A stretch of DNA of 64,000 nucleotides, taken from MFWN01 sp964594115 (GTDB lineage: Archaea > Nanobdellota > Nanobdellia > Pacearchaeales > GW2011-AR1). Shown one piece after another: positions 1 to 8,978 of the stretch. The notes under the pieces are model-generated. The model was given only the letters and a program-made list of their open reading frames with translations, was not told where the DNA came from and did no database searches. How positions within the stretch are numbered: the first letter of the stretch is position 1; each line of letters begins with the position of its first letter. The position numbers and the translations under genes are program-made. The stretch is taken from NCBI GenBank assembly GCA_964594115.1, contig CAZQLD010000001.1, forward strand, positions 1 through 64,000, read 5' to 3'.

Positions 1-15
1 AAAACAATAAAAAAG

Positions 16-23
16 TTTAAATA
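16..23 (+). promoter_or_regulatory. TATA box of the metalloprotease gene
   Basis: TTTAAATA lies about 27 nt before the ATG at 47. That is the spacing expected if transcription starts at or just before the start codon, so the mRNA is probably leaderless. There is no Shine-Dalgarno sequence in front of the ATG. Confidence 0.55.
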
Positions 24-46
24 CTCTTATCTAACTGCCTTTAATT

Positions 47-1216
47 ATGACACTGTCAGACATATTAAGCCAAGAATGCAACAGAAGAGAATTTATAAAA
101 AAATTGGGCATAGGAGCAACAGCCCTTGCTCTTAACCTAAATCCTGTTTCATCAGCAACATCTTCTAAAAATAATCATGATAAAAAACAGAAATATAATG
201 TTCTCAAATTTTATTTAGACCCCAACTTAGCCCCTAACATAGAATTTGCTAAAAAAGTTCTTCCTAAATATGTTGAGGATATGAATTATATACTTCAAAA
301 AAATACTAACTTAAAACTTATATTTAATCCAAAAACAGATATAATCTATACCAGCATTCAACCATATAGTAATAATTGCCCTGGAAAATTACCAACAAAA
401 AATTTTGAAATATGGGCCCACGCAATACTTTCTGATAAAAATCACTCTTATAAGGGTAAGAGAACTTTTGATAAAAGTGGGGCTGCTGTCCTTGGAAACC
501 TCAAATGGAGAGAGATTTATGATCCAGATAAACTGGAAAATAATCCATATAAACTAAGAGATTACTGGACGCAAATAGACCACATGTTACATGAACTTGC
601 CCATATTTTTGAAGCAGGAGTCAGCGAGTATTACAATCTTATAATGGTTGATGATACAACAGGAATAGAGCCTATATTAAACATCAGATTAAGCAACCCT
701 AATGATTCTTACTGGAAAAACAAACCAGACTATAAAACAGACCCATTATTAGGAAATATTATGGGATTAATATCAACTCCAATAAAAAACAGGGCAAAAA
801 CCCGTAAAGAATTATTAAAAACAGTCCAGTACTCAAATCTCACAGCAGCTTTAATCAGTAGTGAATCTAGAGGAAAACTTAAATCCACAACTCCAAGTCT
901 AAAGAACATGAAGCTAAGAACAATAGATAAAAATAACTCCCAACCTCTACCAGATACTTCTATAAAAATTTTTGGAATTAGGAGTTTTCCTCCTTATGAA
1001 AGCAGACTGTTAGTTAATAAGCCAACAGATAGTTCAGGGGAATTAATTTTTGATTGGGGAGATACTAAACCCTTTAGTAATTACCAACATCTTAGATTAA
1101 TTAAAGCAAGTAAACCTGGCCATGAACCTCAGGCTAAATACATTTCTGTATTTGACTTGCAAGAAGCAAAAATATTGCATAATCAAGATGTATTCAGTGT
1201 AGAAATACAGTTATAA
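47..1216 (+). CDS. Tat-exported putative zinc metallopeptidase
   Basis: The 389-aa protein starts with a twin-arginine signal (R13-R14-E-F-I-K-K) followed by a hydrophobic alanine/leucine stretch, so a folded protein is probably exported by the Tat pathway. An HExxH zinc-binding motif, HELAH, lies at residues 182-186 in a hydrophobic helix. This fits a metallopeptidase active site, but no specific family is recognised and the third zinc ligand is not obvious. The C-terminal 100 residues, rich in beta-type segments, may be a separate Ig-like domain. It stands alone ahead of the methylase gene. The protease function is inferred from the motif only. Confidence 0.7.
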   Translation: MTLSDILSQECNRREFIKKLGIGATALALNLNPVSSATSSKNNHDKKQKYNVLKFYLDPNLAPNIEFAKKVLPKYVEDMNYILQKNTNLKLIFNPKTDIIYTSIQPYSNNCPGKLPTKNFEIWAHAILSDKNHSYKGKRTFDKSGAAVLGNLKWREIYDPDKLENNPYKLRDYWTQIDHMLHELAHIFEAGVSEYYNLIMVDDTTGIEPILNIRLSNPNDSYWKNKPDYKTDPLLGNIMGLISTPIKNRAKTRKELLKTVQYSNLTAALISSESRGKLKSTTPSLKNMKLRTIDKNNSQPLPDTSIKIFGIRSFPPYESRLLVNKPTDSSGELIFDWGDTKPFSNYQHLRLIKASKPGHEPQAKYISVFDLQEAKILHNQDVFSVEIQL

Positions 1217-1263
1217 TCTATCTTCATCTTAACTTTTAAATATCCTTATTAACTCTTCTTTCT

Positions 1264-2628
1264 ATGAAATACCAGCCAAAACCTTTTTTCAAAGAAAGAA
1301 TAGAATCTCTGCTTCAAGACAAAGCAGATATTGATAAATTCTGGGAAATTATAGACACCCCGCTTCCTAAAACAATTAGATGCAACACACTAAAAATATC
1401 TCCAGAAAAACTTAAAAGCAGATTGCAAAAAAAATGGAAAATCTCTCAGCCATATAAAAGCAATCCAGAAATTATGATTATAGACTCTACCTTACAGCCC
1501 GGAGAGCTTGGAAAATCAAAAGAACACCTTCTAGGATATTATTATATACAAGAATTATCAAGTATGATGCCGATTCTTGCTTTAAATCCTGATTCAGAAG
1601 ACATCTGCCTTGATTTATGCGCAGCTCCAGGAAGCAAGACAACACAAGCCTCTGCTCTAATGCAAAATAAGGGCACAATTATAGCTAATGATGTCTCTCT
1701 TGGAAGAATATCAATACTTTCTGCAAACCTAGAAAGAATAGGTGCAAGTAATACAATAATAACACGCCATGATGGTGTTCAGTTATGTAAAAAACTAGGT
1801 AAGTTAAAACTGCAGTTTTCGAAAATTTTGGTAGATGCTCCATGTTCAGGAGAAGGCAATATAAGAAGCAATCCAGCTACATTTAAAATGTGGAATCTAA
1901 AAGTCATAAATAAACTAAGCAGAATTCAAAAAAAGATTGCAGAATCTGCACTCTCTGTTTTAAAACCAGGAGGCGAGCTTCTTTATTCAACCTGCACTCA
2001 TGCACCAGAAGAAAATGAACTTGTTATTCAAAATATTTTAGATAAATACGGAGTAAAAATCCAACCCATCAATCTTCCATTAAAAACCCGCCCAGGCCTA
2101 ACATCATGGCAAGGTCAAACTCTTAGCCCAGAACTAAAAAAAGCTGTTAGAATCTATCCGCAGGACAATAACACAGAAGGATTTTTTTTATGTAAGATAA
2201 AAAAAACAGGAAAAAGAAAAGTTGCTATTATTTTATTTTATGGCAATAAAGGCAACATCCTTCTCCAGGATAGAAAAGATATGAAAAAATGGGGGGAAGA
2301 ATATGGTTATTTTGGTGGAAAAATTGAAGAAGATGAAAATCCTAGACATGCACTAAAACGAGAATTAAAAGAAGAACTAGGAATAAATATTAAAAATTTT
2401 AAATTATTTAAAGATTATGAAGAAAGAATAGAACTGAAAAAAAATTTTGAAATGGACCTAAGAAGAGTTGTCTATATAGCTAAAATACCTGATATTAAGA
2501 AATTAAAAGTTCATGAAGGCAAGATTGTATTAACAAACTTTAAACCTGCCTTTAATTTGAAAATGATTCCAGGAGATATTGAACTCTTAAAAGAAATTTA
2601 TGAATATTTAAAAGATAAATTTAAATAA
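1264..2628 (+). CDS. RNA m5C methyltransferase (NSUN/RsmB-RsmF family) fused to a Nudix domain
   Basis: Residues 1-315 are a SAM-dependent RNA cytosine-5 methyltransferase. The SAM loop DLCAAPGSKT starts at residue 117. The two family cysteines are present: PCSGEG (motif IV, C194) and the nucleophile in TCTHAPEE (motif VI, C244). Residues 320-454 form a complete Nudix hydrolase domain with a perfect Nudix box at about 352-374 (G-x5-E-x7-RELKEELGI). The PUA-like RNA-binding domain often found at the end of these methylases is missing here, but a PUA-like protein is encoded two genes downstream. The methylase fold and motifs are clear. The role of the Nudix fusion is unknown, and removal of damaged nucleotides or of a by-product is only a guess. 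Confidence 0.9.
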   Translation: MKYQPKPFFKERIESLLQDKADIDKFWEIIDTPLPKTIRCNTLKISPEKLKSRLQKKWKISQPYKSNPEIMIIDSTLQPGELGKSKEHLLGYYYIQELSSMMPILALNPDSEDICLDLCAAPGSKTTQASALMQNKGTIIANDVSLGRISILSANLERIGASNTIITRHDGVQLCKKLGKLKLQFSKILVDAPCSGEGNIRSNPATFKMWNLKVINKLSRIQKKIAESALSVLKPGGELLYSTCTHAPEENELVIQNILDKYGVKIQPINLPLKTRPGLTSWQGQTLSPELKKAVRIYPQDNNTEGFFLCKIKKTGKRKVAIILFYGNKGNILLQDRKDMKKWGEEYGYFGGKIEEDENPRHALKRELKEELGINIKNFKLFKDYEERIELKKNFEMDLRRVVYIAKIPDIKKLKVHEGKIVLTNFKPAFNLKMIPGDIELLKEIYEYLKDKFK

Positions 2629-2648
2629 GAATCAGTAATAAAATTAAA

Positions 2649-3005
2649 ATGACTTGGAAAGATGCATTCAAAAAAGGACGAGAATTGACTTTGGCAACTT
2701 GCTCTTTTGATGCAATACCAAACGCGAATATTGTTATCTCCCTTGGTTTTGTAGATAATAAGTTATTAATTGCTGATAGCCAAATGAACAATACTTTAAA
2801 AAATCTACAGAACACAAAACGTATTTGCATAGTTTCCAAAACTAATAAAGAATATTACAGAGTTAAAGGAACTGTTGAGATTTTTGATTCTGGCAAATAT
2901 TTTAATATATGTAATAAAACAGACAAAGAGTTTCCAGCTAAACACGCAATTCTCGTAACTATAAAAGAAGTTTTTGACTTAGATAAATTAAAAAAAATCT
3001 TATAA
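2649..3005 (+). CDS. Pyridoxamine 5'-phosphate oxidase-like flavin-binding protein
   Basis: This 118-aa protein has the compact split-barrel pattern of the PNPOx-like family: an N-terminal helix, then LATCSFDAIPNANIV, a central strand ending in ADSQMNNTLKNL, and an RVKGTVEI strand. Such small proteins bind FMN or F420 and usually act as oxidoreductases of unknown substrate. It lies 20 nt after the methylase-Nudix gene and 6 nt before the PUA-like gene, so the three probably form one operon. A pyridoxine-pathway role is not implied. Confidence 0.75.
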   Translation: MTWKDAFKKGRELTLATCSFDAIPNANIVISLGFVDNKLLIADSQMNNTLKNLQNTKRICIVSKTNKEYYRVKGTVEIFDSGKYFNICNKTDKEFPAKHAILVTIKEVFDLDKLKKIL

Positions 3006-3011
3006 CTTAAA

Positions 3012-3458
3012 ATGCAAATCCTAAGAGCATCTGAAAAAAAGAAAATCCTGCAGCAATTAAACGAACAATTCGGTATAACTAAGCTGCCATATCTTCTCCT
3101 AAGATTCGGAAAAGAAAAAATCAGGATGTTTTCTGGCTCCCTGTCAAGTGAAGAGCTAAATATCTTAGATAAAAATTTAAGAATAGAAAGTGCTGGATTG
3201 TACTTAGCAAAGCAACATCCAGAAGGCCTACGTCTCGGCCTTGATGCTGTATCTATTTTTAAAAACCAGATAAATAAAAACATCCTAGAACTAGATAACA
3301 GCCAGACAGAACAATGGTTTAAGGGCTATGATTTGCTTATTGAAACAGACAGGAATTTTAAAATTCTAAAAAACCAAGAAGACTTAATTGGATGTGGAAA
3401 ATCAACAGGAGAAAAAATAACAAATTTTGTTCCCAAAGAAAGAAGGATAAAATCTTAA
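3012..3458 (+). CDS. PUA-like RNA-binding protein related to the RsmF/NSUN C-terminal domain
   Basis: The C-terminal part (GYDLLIETDRNFKILKN, then LIGCGKSTGEKITNFVPKERR) matches the PUA-like tail of RsmF-type rRNA methylases, which typically reads G-x-G-K then K-N-L-I/F-P-K-E-R-R. The N-terminal 80 residues resemble the preceding pre-PUA region also seen in Nip7-like proteins. The m5C methylase two genes upstream lacks this domain. This protein is therefore a plausible separate RNA-binding partner, encoded as its own polypeptide in the same operon. That pairing is inference from context. Confidence 0.7.
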   Translation: MQILRASEKKKILQQLNEQFGITKLPYLLLRFGKEKIRMFSGSLSSEELNILDKNLRIESAGLYLAKQHPEGLRLGLDAVSIFKNQINKNILELDNSQTEQWFKGYDLLIETDRNFKILKNQEDLIGCGKSTGEKITNFVPKERRIKS

Positions 3459-3470
3459 AGGAGTAAAAAA

Positions 3471-4244
3471 TTAGCTAGTCCACAAACTAATAGAGTGTTC
3501 CACTTGTTCAAGCTGTTTTTTTGCAGTTCTCTGAACCTGTCGTTCAAATTTCCTTAAACTTTGACTATAGTTAGCTTTTTTAGGATCTCGCAAAAATATT
3601 GCAACACCTACTGGTCTCTCCTCATGTTTCTCTTCATGAATCTCCTTATAATAAAATGGAAAAGTAGATAACATTAATTTTTTAGATTTTTTATTATCTT
3701 CTCCTGAAGTCCAAGCTTCATAATGGCTTAATCCTTTTCCAGACTCTAATGATTTAATAATCTCATTTCTATCTTCTCTTCTAATATAACTTAACAGGCC
3801 TATTAAAGTTAGTTCTTTTTTCATAAGCTTAATATTTAAAAGTCTTTTAGTAACAGGGGAATAATAAAGAGTTTTATTAGGAAAATCATAATAAGCCCAA
3901 GGAAACCTTTCAGAACCAGGATGATTGTACATAATTGCTTTCATTGCAGAACTAACCACCAAACCCCTAACCCCTTTCTTAGTTTTATCCATAGAATAAT
4001 CAAATTTAGCTTTATACGCTGTTAAAGCATCATTTGCTAATTTATTATCTTTGGCTCGCGCGCGCATTAATTTTCTTGGCAACCTCCTAGCTTGTTTAGC
4101 ATATTTCTTAATTTTTGCAGCTTCTTCTCTAACTTGCCCGCATGTTTTAAGTAATTGTCCTTTAAGTTCTCTAAGTTTTTTGTTTTCTTTTGTTAATTGC
4201 TGTACTTTCTGCTCTAAGTTAATCCCATTCTTCTCCTTAGCCAT
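3471..4244 (-). CDS. Coiled-coil protein with a PAS-like domain
   Basis: Residues 1-75 are a charged coiled coil. Residues 105-225 look like a PAS sensor domain: a YYDFPNKTLYYSP strand pair, the LLSYIRREDRNEII helix typical of the PAS 'D-R' region, and a closing strand GVAIFLRDPKK. No kinase, phosphatase or DNA-binding domain follows, so the protein may sense a signal through partner binding. The start is placed at the ATG at 4244, because the upstream in-frame codon is TTG. The family is not recognised beyond the PAS pattern. Confidence 0.65.
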   Translation of the reverse strand: MAKEKNGINLEQKVQQLTKENKKLRELKGQLLKTCGQVREEAAKIKKYAKQARRLPRKLMRARAKDNKLANDALTAYKAKFDYSMDKTKKGVRGLVVSSAMKAIMYNHPGSERFPWAYYDFPNKTLYYSPVTKRLLNIKLMKKELTLIGLLSYIRREDRNEIIKSLESGKGLSHYEAWTSGEDNKKSKKLMLSTFPFYYKEIHEEKHEERPVGVAIFLRDPKKANYSQSLRKFERQVQRTAKKQLEQVEHSISLWTS

Positions 4245-4275
4245 CAAACTTACATTTTTTCCTGACTTTTAAACA

Positions 4276-4283
4276 TTTATATA
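4276..4283 (+). promoter_or_regulatory. TATA box of map
   Basis: TTTATATA is centred about 25 nt before the ATG at 4305. This is the classic archaeal distance for a transcript that begins at the start codon. No ribosome binding site precedes the ATG. Confidence 0.55.
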
Positions 4284-4304
4284 CTATAAAAAACACCTTA
4301 AAAA

Positions 4305-5198
4305 ATGGAAAAACAAGAAACAGAAGATTATAAGAAAGCAGGGCAAATATCTATAGAAGTTAAAAAATATGCAAGGCAATTAATAAAGCCAAACATGCCT
4401 TTATTAGAAATAGCAGAGAAAATTGAAGATAAAATCCAAGAGCTTGGAGGAAAAATAGCTTTTCCTGTCAGTCTTGCTATAAATGAAATGGCAGCCCATG
4501 ATACACCTTCTTCAGATGATAAAACACTTGCTTCTGGTTTATTAAAAGTAGATATAGGAGTTCATATCAATGGTTTTATTGCAGATACTGCTTTTTCTTT
4601 AGATTTAACAAAAGACAATAAGTATAAAGAACTTATAGAAGCAACTGAACTTGCTCTTGCTAATGCTTTAAAAAAAATAAAAAAAGGCATAACCCTCTCT
4701 GAAATCGGCTCTATTATTCAAGAAACAATAATATCTTCTGGGTTTTCTCCTATAAGAAACCTATCTGGCCATCAATTAGGTGAGTTTTTAGTTCATGCTG
4801 GCCTTACTGTCCCAAGCTATGAAAATAACAATCCAACAGAATTGCAAGAAGGAGCTTATGCAATAGAACCTTTTGCCACTCCAGGACAAGGATTAGTATA
4901 TGATGGAGGAAAAAGCGGAATCTATAGACTAGAAAAAGAAGCAGGTGTCCGGGACAGCACAGCAAGAAAGATTTATCAGCATATTAAAGAACAATATAAA
5001 AGCCTGCCTTTTTGTGAAAGATGGATAACTAAGAAATTTGGAAGCAGAACAAAACTTGCTCTTTTATTCTTAGAACAAGCAGGAATCTTACATCATTATG
5101 CACAACTTGTAGAAAAATCTCATGCTCCTGTCTCACAAGCAGAGCACACTATTATAATACACAATGAAAAAATTGAAGTAACAACAAGAGAAAGTTAA
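4305..5198 (+). CDS. map: Methionine aminopeptidase, type II
   Basis: Removes the N-terminal methionine from new proteins in the cytoplasm. The five metal ligands of the pita-bread fold are visible: two aspartates in VDIGVHINGFIADTAF, the histidine in SGHQLGEF, the glutamate in IEPFATPG, and the last glutamate in QAEHTII near the C-terminus. The 297-aa length and the helical insertion between GKSGIYRLE and the final strand fit archaeal/eukaryotic MetAP2. The gene overlaps the convergent gene at 5195 by 4 nt. Confidence 0.95.
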   Translation: MEKQETEDYKKAGQISIEVKKYARQLIKPNMPLLEIAEKIEDKIQELGGKIAFPVSLAINEMAAHDTPSSDDKTLASGLLKVDIGVHINGFIADTAFSLDLTKDNKYKELIEATELALANALKKIKKGITLSEIGSIIQETIISSGFSPIRNLSGHQLGEFLVHAGLTVPSYENNNPTELQEGAYAIEPFATPGQGLVYDGGKSGIYRLEKEAGVRDSTARKIYQHIKEQYKSLPFCERWITKKFGSRTKLALLFLEQAGILHHYAQLVEKSHAPVSQAEHTIIIHNEKIEVTTRES

Positions 5199-5596
5199 TA
5201 AAGTTTCCAATAATCTGGTTCTCGAGACTCACCAGAGTCATCTATATCAGGAAGGCTATCTATATCAAAACTCTTTTCTTCAGCAAAAGGACTCTCACTT
5301 GTATCAAAATCTACCAACCCCTCTAAATCTTCAGAAGTATCTGTAATTTCAAGAATCTCAAGAGCTAAATCTTTCTTTTCTTTATTAAATTGGGTTACAG
5401 GGTTTTTTGATTTTTTGATTCTCTCAAAAGCCTGTTCAATTCTTGTATTATCTCTATATTCTTTAGGATCATCTAAAATCATAACTTTATCTGCCCTGAG
5501 CCCCATAACAATCTGATAATCTCCTTCACAATTAAAAAGCCTATAAACACGGTTCCTTAGTACCACTCTTTCTAATTCCTTTGGTTGCTCTGTCAT
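5195..5596 (-). CDS. Hypothetical acidic protein
   Basis: This 133-aa protein has no recognised family. The first 75 residues look folded (mixed strands, YQIVMGLRADKVMILDDP). The last 55 residues are very rich in Asp/Glu/Ser and probably disordered. Its 3' end overlaps the convergent map gene by 4 nt, as often seen in compact DPANN genomes. It has an ATG start and no strong Shine-Dalgarno. Confidence 0.65.
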   Translation of the reverse strand: MTEQPKELERVVLRNRVYRLFNCEGDYQIVMGLRADKVMILDDPKEYRDNTRIEQAFERIKKSKNPVTQFNKEKKDLALEILEITDTSEDLEGLVDFDTSESPFAEEKSFDIDSLPDIDDSGESREPDYWKLY

Positions 5597-5691
5597 CTTA
5601 GTATAACTATAAATATATTAAAAGCCTGTAATTTAAAAATCTTTTTATAGAAAATTATTTATATTTCTTTTCCCTAATAAAATAAAGAAAA

Positions 5692-6090
5692 ATGGGAAGA
5701 AGACTAGGATTAGCATTAATAGTAGCAGGAGTAATTGGAGTTAGTGTAATGCTTGGAGGTATGGCTCGCTCTTATAAACGTACGAAAGAAATCAGGCATA
5801 CTCCTCCATACAGCGAATTAAAAGCCACTGAAAAAGAAATTTATAGAATAGAATGCACAAAGTTAGTAAAGTTATTATCATCAGACCCTAATCTTCCACA
5901 AAACATTCCTGAATTATTAGCACACTACAATACACTAGTATCAAAAAGAGAAAAGCTTGAAAAAAATCCTGAAGTTTCTTCTTTAAAGGCACAAGAAGCA
6001 AAAGAGGGGGCTTATATAAGCGGTTTTTTAGGGGGGCTATTATTATCAGGAATTTCAATTTATTTTGGTAACCTAATAAAAAAAGGATAA
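5692..6090 (+). CDS. Small membrane protein with two transmembrane helices
   Basis: The 132-aa protein has a hydrophobic helix at about residues 6-26 and another at about 106-127 (GAYISGFLGGLLLSGISIYF). About 80 hydrophilic, helix-forming residues lie between them. With two helices the middle segment and the termini sit on opposite sides of the membrane. The family is not recognised. The next small gene begins 4 nt after its stop, so the two are probably co-transcribed. Confidence 0.65.
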   Translation: MGRRLGLALIVAGVIGVSVMLGGMARSYKRTKEIRHTPPYSELKATEKEIYRIECTKLVKLLSSDPNLPQNIPELLAHYNTLVSKREKLEKNPEVSSLKAQEAKEGAYISGFLGGLLLSGISIYFGNLIKKG

Positions 6091-6094
6091 TAAA

Positions 6095-6373
6095 ATGGGA
6101 AAATATGTTAATACTCCGAATGGAAATCCAGATACAAATGAACATTATTTTACATTAGCACAAAAAAGAGGTTTTCGTAGTAATAGGGGGGTAGTTTCAG
6201 GAGAAGGAAGACCCAACAAAGAATTTGATAATAGAATAGTAATAGGCCAAAATGGCCATCCTGTCTTTCTTAGAGATAGATTAAGCTCAATAAAATATCA
6301 TAAGCAGAACAATATCAGCTTAATCTACTATATTATCAACCCAAATAAGAAGGCTCTGTTAAAGCTGCTTTAG
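6095..6373 (+). CDS. Hypothetical short protein
   Basis: A 92-aa reading frame starting 4 nt after the preceding membrane-protein gene and preceded by AAAAAAGGATAATAAA. It is hydrophilic, rich in Asn, Gly and Arg, with no recognisable domain. Its last 38 nt overlap the 3' end of the convergent cdc48 gene, so the C-terminal residues may not be under normal constraint. The tight spacing argues for a real gene; the odd composition and the overlap argue against. Confidence 0.4.
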   Translation: MGKYVNTPNGNPDTNEHYFTLAQKRGFRSNRGVVSGEGRPNKEFDNRIVIGQNGHPVFLRDRLSSIKYHKQNNISLIYYIINPNKKALLKLL

Positions 6374-8603
6374 CAGATTTTAAATATTCTTCTTCAACCC
6401 TCTTATATCTTTCAATATCTCCTTTTCTTACAGAAGCTCTAACTTTTTTCATTGCTTCTTCAAAATGCTTCTTTTTTACTTCTTGGGCATTAATATCCTC
6501 CCTTAAAGCAAGCAAGCCAGCTTCTCTGACTAAATTCTCTATATCTGCACCAACATAACCTTCTGTTTTTTCTGCAAACTCTTGTAATTTTATATCTTTT
6601 GTAAGAGGCACGTTTTTTGTGTGTATATTCAAAATATCTAATCTGCCTTTTTTATTAGGAACATTAACCAATAAGATTCTGTCAAATCTTCCAGGCCTTA
6701 ACAAAGCAGGGTCTAACATGTCTGGCCTGTTTGTTGCACCAACAACAATCACATTAGTTAAATCTTCAATACCATCCATTTCTGCTAGTAATTGATTTAA
6801 AACACGTTCAGTAACTTTTGTTCCCACTTCTACTCCTCTTCTTCCTGCAAGAGCATCAATTTCATCAAAAAATATAATACACGGAGCAACCTGCCTTGCT
6901 CTCTCAAAAATTTTTCTTACTCCCTTCTCACTTTCACCTACCCACATACTAAGCAGTGATGCCCCAGCAACCTGTATAAAATTAGCTTCACTCTCCTTCG
7001 CAACTGCTTTAGCTAATAAAGTTTTTCCTGTCCCTGGAGGACCATAAAGCAATAAGCCTTTTGGAGGTCTGATTCCTATTTTCTTAAAAGAATCTGGGTA
7101 ATTAAGAGGCCATTCAACTGCTTCTTTTAGCTCTTGCTTTGTTTCCTCTAATCCTCCAACATCATCCCATGTAACATTCGGCGTTTCAACTAAAACCTCT
7201 CTCATTGCACTTGGCCTTACAATTCTTAAAGCCTCTTGAAAATCCTTATTTGTTACTTTCAATCCTTGTAAAATTTCTTCTGGAATTGGTTCATCTTCTT
7301 TCATCTCTATTTTTGGAAGAATTTTTCTTAAAACATTCATAGCAGATTCTTTTGTTAAAGCACTTATATCTGCTCCAACAAATCCGTGAGTTATTCTTGC
7401 TAGCTCATCTAAACTCACGTTTTTTGCAAGAGGCATATTTCTTGTGTGAATCTTTAAAATTGAAAGTCTGCCTCCTTTATCAGGAACATTTATTGAAATT
7501 TCCCTGTCAAATCTTCCTGGCCTTCTTAATGCAGGATCAAGTGCATTAGGACGATTTGTAGCACCAATAACAACAACTCTTCCTCTTGATTTCAAACCAT
7601 CCATCATAGTTAATAACTGACTGACTACTCTTCTTTCAACCTCTCCATAACTTTCTTCTCTTTTTGGGGCTATAGCATCAATTTCATCTATAAATATGAT
7701 AGTTGGAGCTGTTTTCTCAGCTTCCTCAAAAATATCTCTAACTCTTTTCTCGCTCTCTCCATAAAACTTACTCATTATTTCTGGACCATTTAACAAAATA
7801 AAATTAGCTTCGCTCTCATTAGCCACTGCCTTAGCCAATAGTGTTTTGCCACATCCTGGAGGCCCATGAAGCAAGACACCTTTTGGGGGCTCTATTCCTA
7901 ATCTATCAAATATCTCTGGATGTTTTAATGGAAGCTCTACCATCTCCCTAATCTTCTTAGTTTCTTCCCCTAGCCCTCCAATATCTTCATAGGTTACCTC
8001 AGGAACTCTTTCCTCAACAATTTCTACAGCTTTTGGTGAAATAACTACTTCAGTATTTTCTGTAATTATACAAGCTTGACCAGGCTGTGTATTAACAACC
8101 ACAAATCTCGTCTGGCTTAAAGCAGGCATAAAACCCCCCAAAGCCTCACCAAAAACATCAAAAATATCCTGGAAACTCTCTTCCATAATATCTCTTCTTC
8201 TTTGAGCTCCTCCTAAAACAACAATATCAGCTTTCATAACTACCCTTCCTAAAAGGCCTTGTTTAAAAACTTCAGGATTTGCCTGTATCATTACTCTTTG
8301 CTGCGCAGGAGCTATTGTTATTTTTCGAGCCTCTTTAACCTCTGCTTTTCTTATGCTAACAAGCTCACCAATTCCAGTCTTAGCATTTCTCCTAATGATT
8401 CCATCAACTCTTATAATTCCTTCTCCTATATCAGCAGGATAAGCCCTGTCAACAATAGCGACTGTCTCTCTTCCACCTTTAATATAAATAACATCCCCTC
8501 TTTTGACATCTAACTGTCTCATTAGCTCACTATCAATTCTAGCAATCCCTTTATACGCATCATCCTGTAGTGCCTCTACAACTCTTAATTTAACTTCTGC
8601 CAT
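6336..8603 (-). CDS. cdc48: CDC48/VCP-type double AAA+ ATPase
   Basis: Archaeal CDC48 is a hexameric unfoldase that pulls apart protein complexes and feeds substrates to degradation. The 755-aa protein has an N domain (double-psi barrel plus 4-stranded part, residues 1-190), D1 with Walker A GPPGCGKT near 247 and Walker B FIDEIDA, and D2 with GPPGTGKT near 520 and Walker B FFDEIDA. Arg-finger regions (GRFDREI, GRFDRIL) follow both. The start is placed at the ATG at 8603 (MAEVKLRV), one nt after the stop of the upstream gene. The longer frame begins inside that gene. It forms an operon with the zinc-ribbon/AbrB gene. Confidence 0.97.
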   Translation of the reverse strand: MAEVKLRVVEALQDDAYKGIARIDSELMRQLDVKRGDVIYIKGGRETVAIVDRAYPADIGEGIIRVDGIIRRNAKTGIGELVSIRKAEVKEARKITIAPAQQRVMIQANPEVFKQGLLGRVVMKADIVVLGGAQRRRDIMEESFQDIFDVFGEALGGFMPALSQTRFVVVNTQPGQACIITENTEVVISPKAVEIVEERVPEVTYEDIGGLGEETKKIREMVELPLKHPEIFDRLGIEPPKGVLLHGPPGCGKTLLAKAVANESEANFILLNGPEIMSKFYGESEKRVRDIFEEAEKTAPTIIFIDEIDAIAPKREESYGEVERRVVSQLLTMMDGLKSRGRVVVIGATNRPNALDPALRRPGRFDREISINVPDKGGRLSILKIHTRNMPLAKNVSLDELARITHGFVGADISALTKESAMNVLRKILPKIEMKEDEPIPEEILQGLKVTNKDFQEALRIVRPSAMREVLVETPNVTWDDVGGLEETKQELKEAVEWPLNYPDSFKKIGIRPPKGLLLYGPPGTGKTLLAKAVAKESEANFIQVAGASLLSMWVGESEKGVRKIFERARQVAPCIIFFDEIDALAGRRGVEVGTKVTERVLNQLLAEMDGIEDLTNVIVVGATNRPDMLDPALLRPGRFDRILLVNVPNKKGRLDILNIHTKNVPLTKDIKLQEFAEKTEGYVGADIENLVREAGLLALREDINAQEVKKKHFEEAMKKVRASVRKGDIERYKRVEEEYLKSAKAALTEPSYLG

Positions 8604-8604
8604 T

Positions 8605-8955
8605 TTATTTCTGCATATCCTCCCCAAATAAAAGACTTAGTCTTTTAGAATCATTAAAACATAAGCTTACCATATCATTCATAATCTTTTCTTGCTCCTT
8701 TATAAAGTTAACTATTTCTCTTGGAATAGAAACAGCATAACTATTTCCTACAATCCTCATTTTAACTCTAAAAGTTTTATTCCTTAATTTCATAAATTTA
8801 TTATATTCAGCCTCATCAGTTGGATGCAAGATTCTAGAATTGCATTTATTGCATTTAACAGTTCTTAAAAGAAGCCCATTTCTCTCTATCTCTTCTTTGT
8901 CCATTCTAATTCCGCATTTCCTGCATAAAATTGGATTGTCAAAAATATCTGCCAT
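8605..8955 (-). CDS. Zinc-ribbon plus AbrB/SpoVT-like DNA-binding protein
   Basis: This 116-aa protein has a zinc ribbon (C11-x2-C14 and C35-x2-C38) followed by a swapped-hairpin AbrB-type domain (FRVKMRIVGNSYAVSIPREIV). That domain usually binds DNA as a dimer. It is the first gene of the cdc48 operon, one nt before the ATPase start. The divergent region in front holds several palindromes. A repressor that controls its own operon is a reasonable inference. An adaptor role for CDC48 through the zinc ribbon cannot be excluded. Confidence 0.75.
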   Translation of the reverse strand: MADIFDNPILCRKCGIRMDKEEIERNGLLLRTVKCNKCNSRILHPTDEAEYNKFMKLRNKTFRVKMRIVGNSYAVSIPREIVNFIKEQEKIMNDMVSLCFNDSKRLSLLFGEDMQK

Positions 8956-8978
8956 TTTAATTATTTTATTTGATTATT

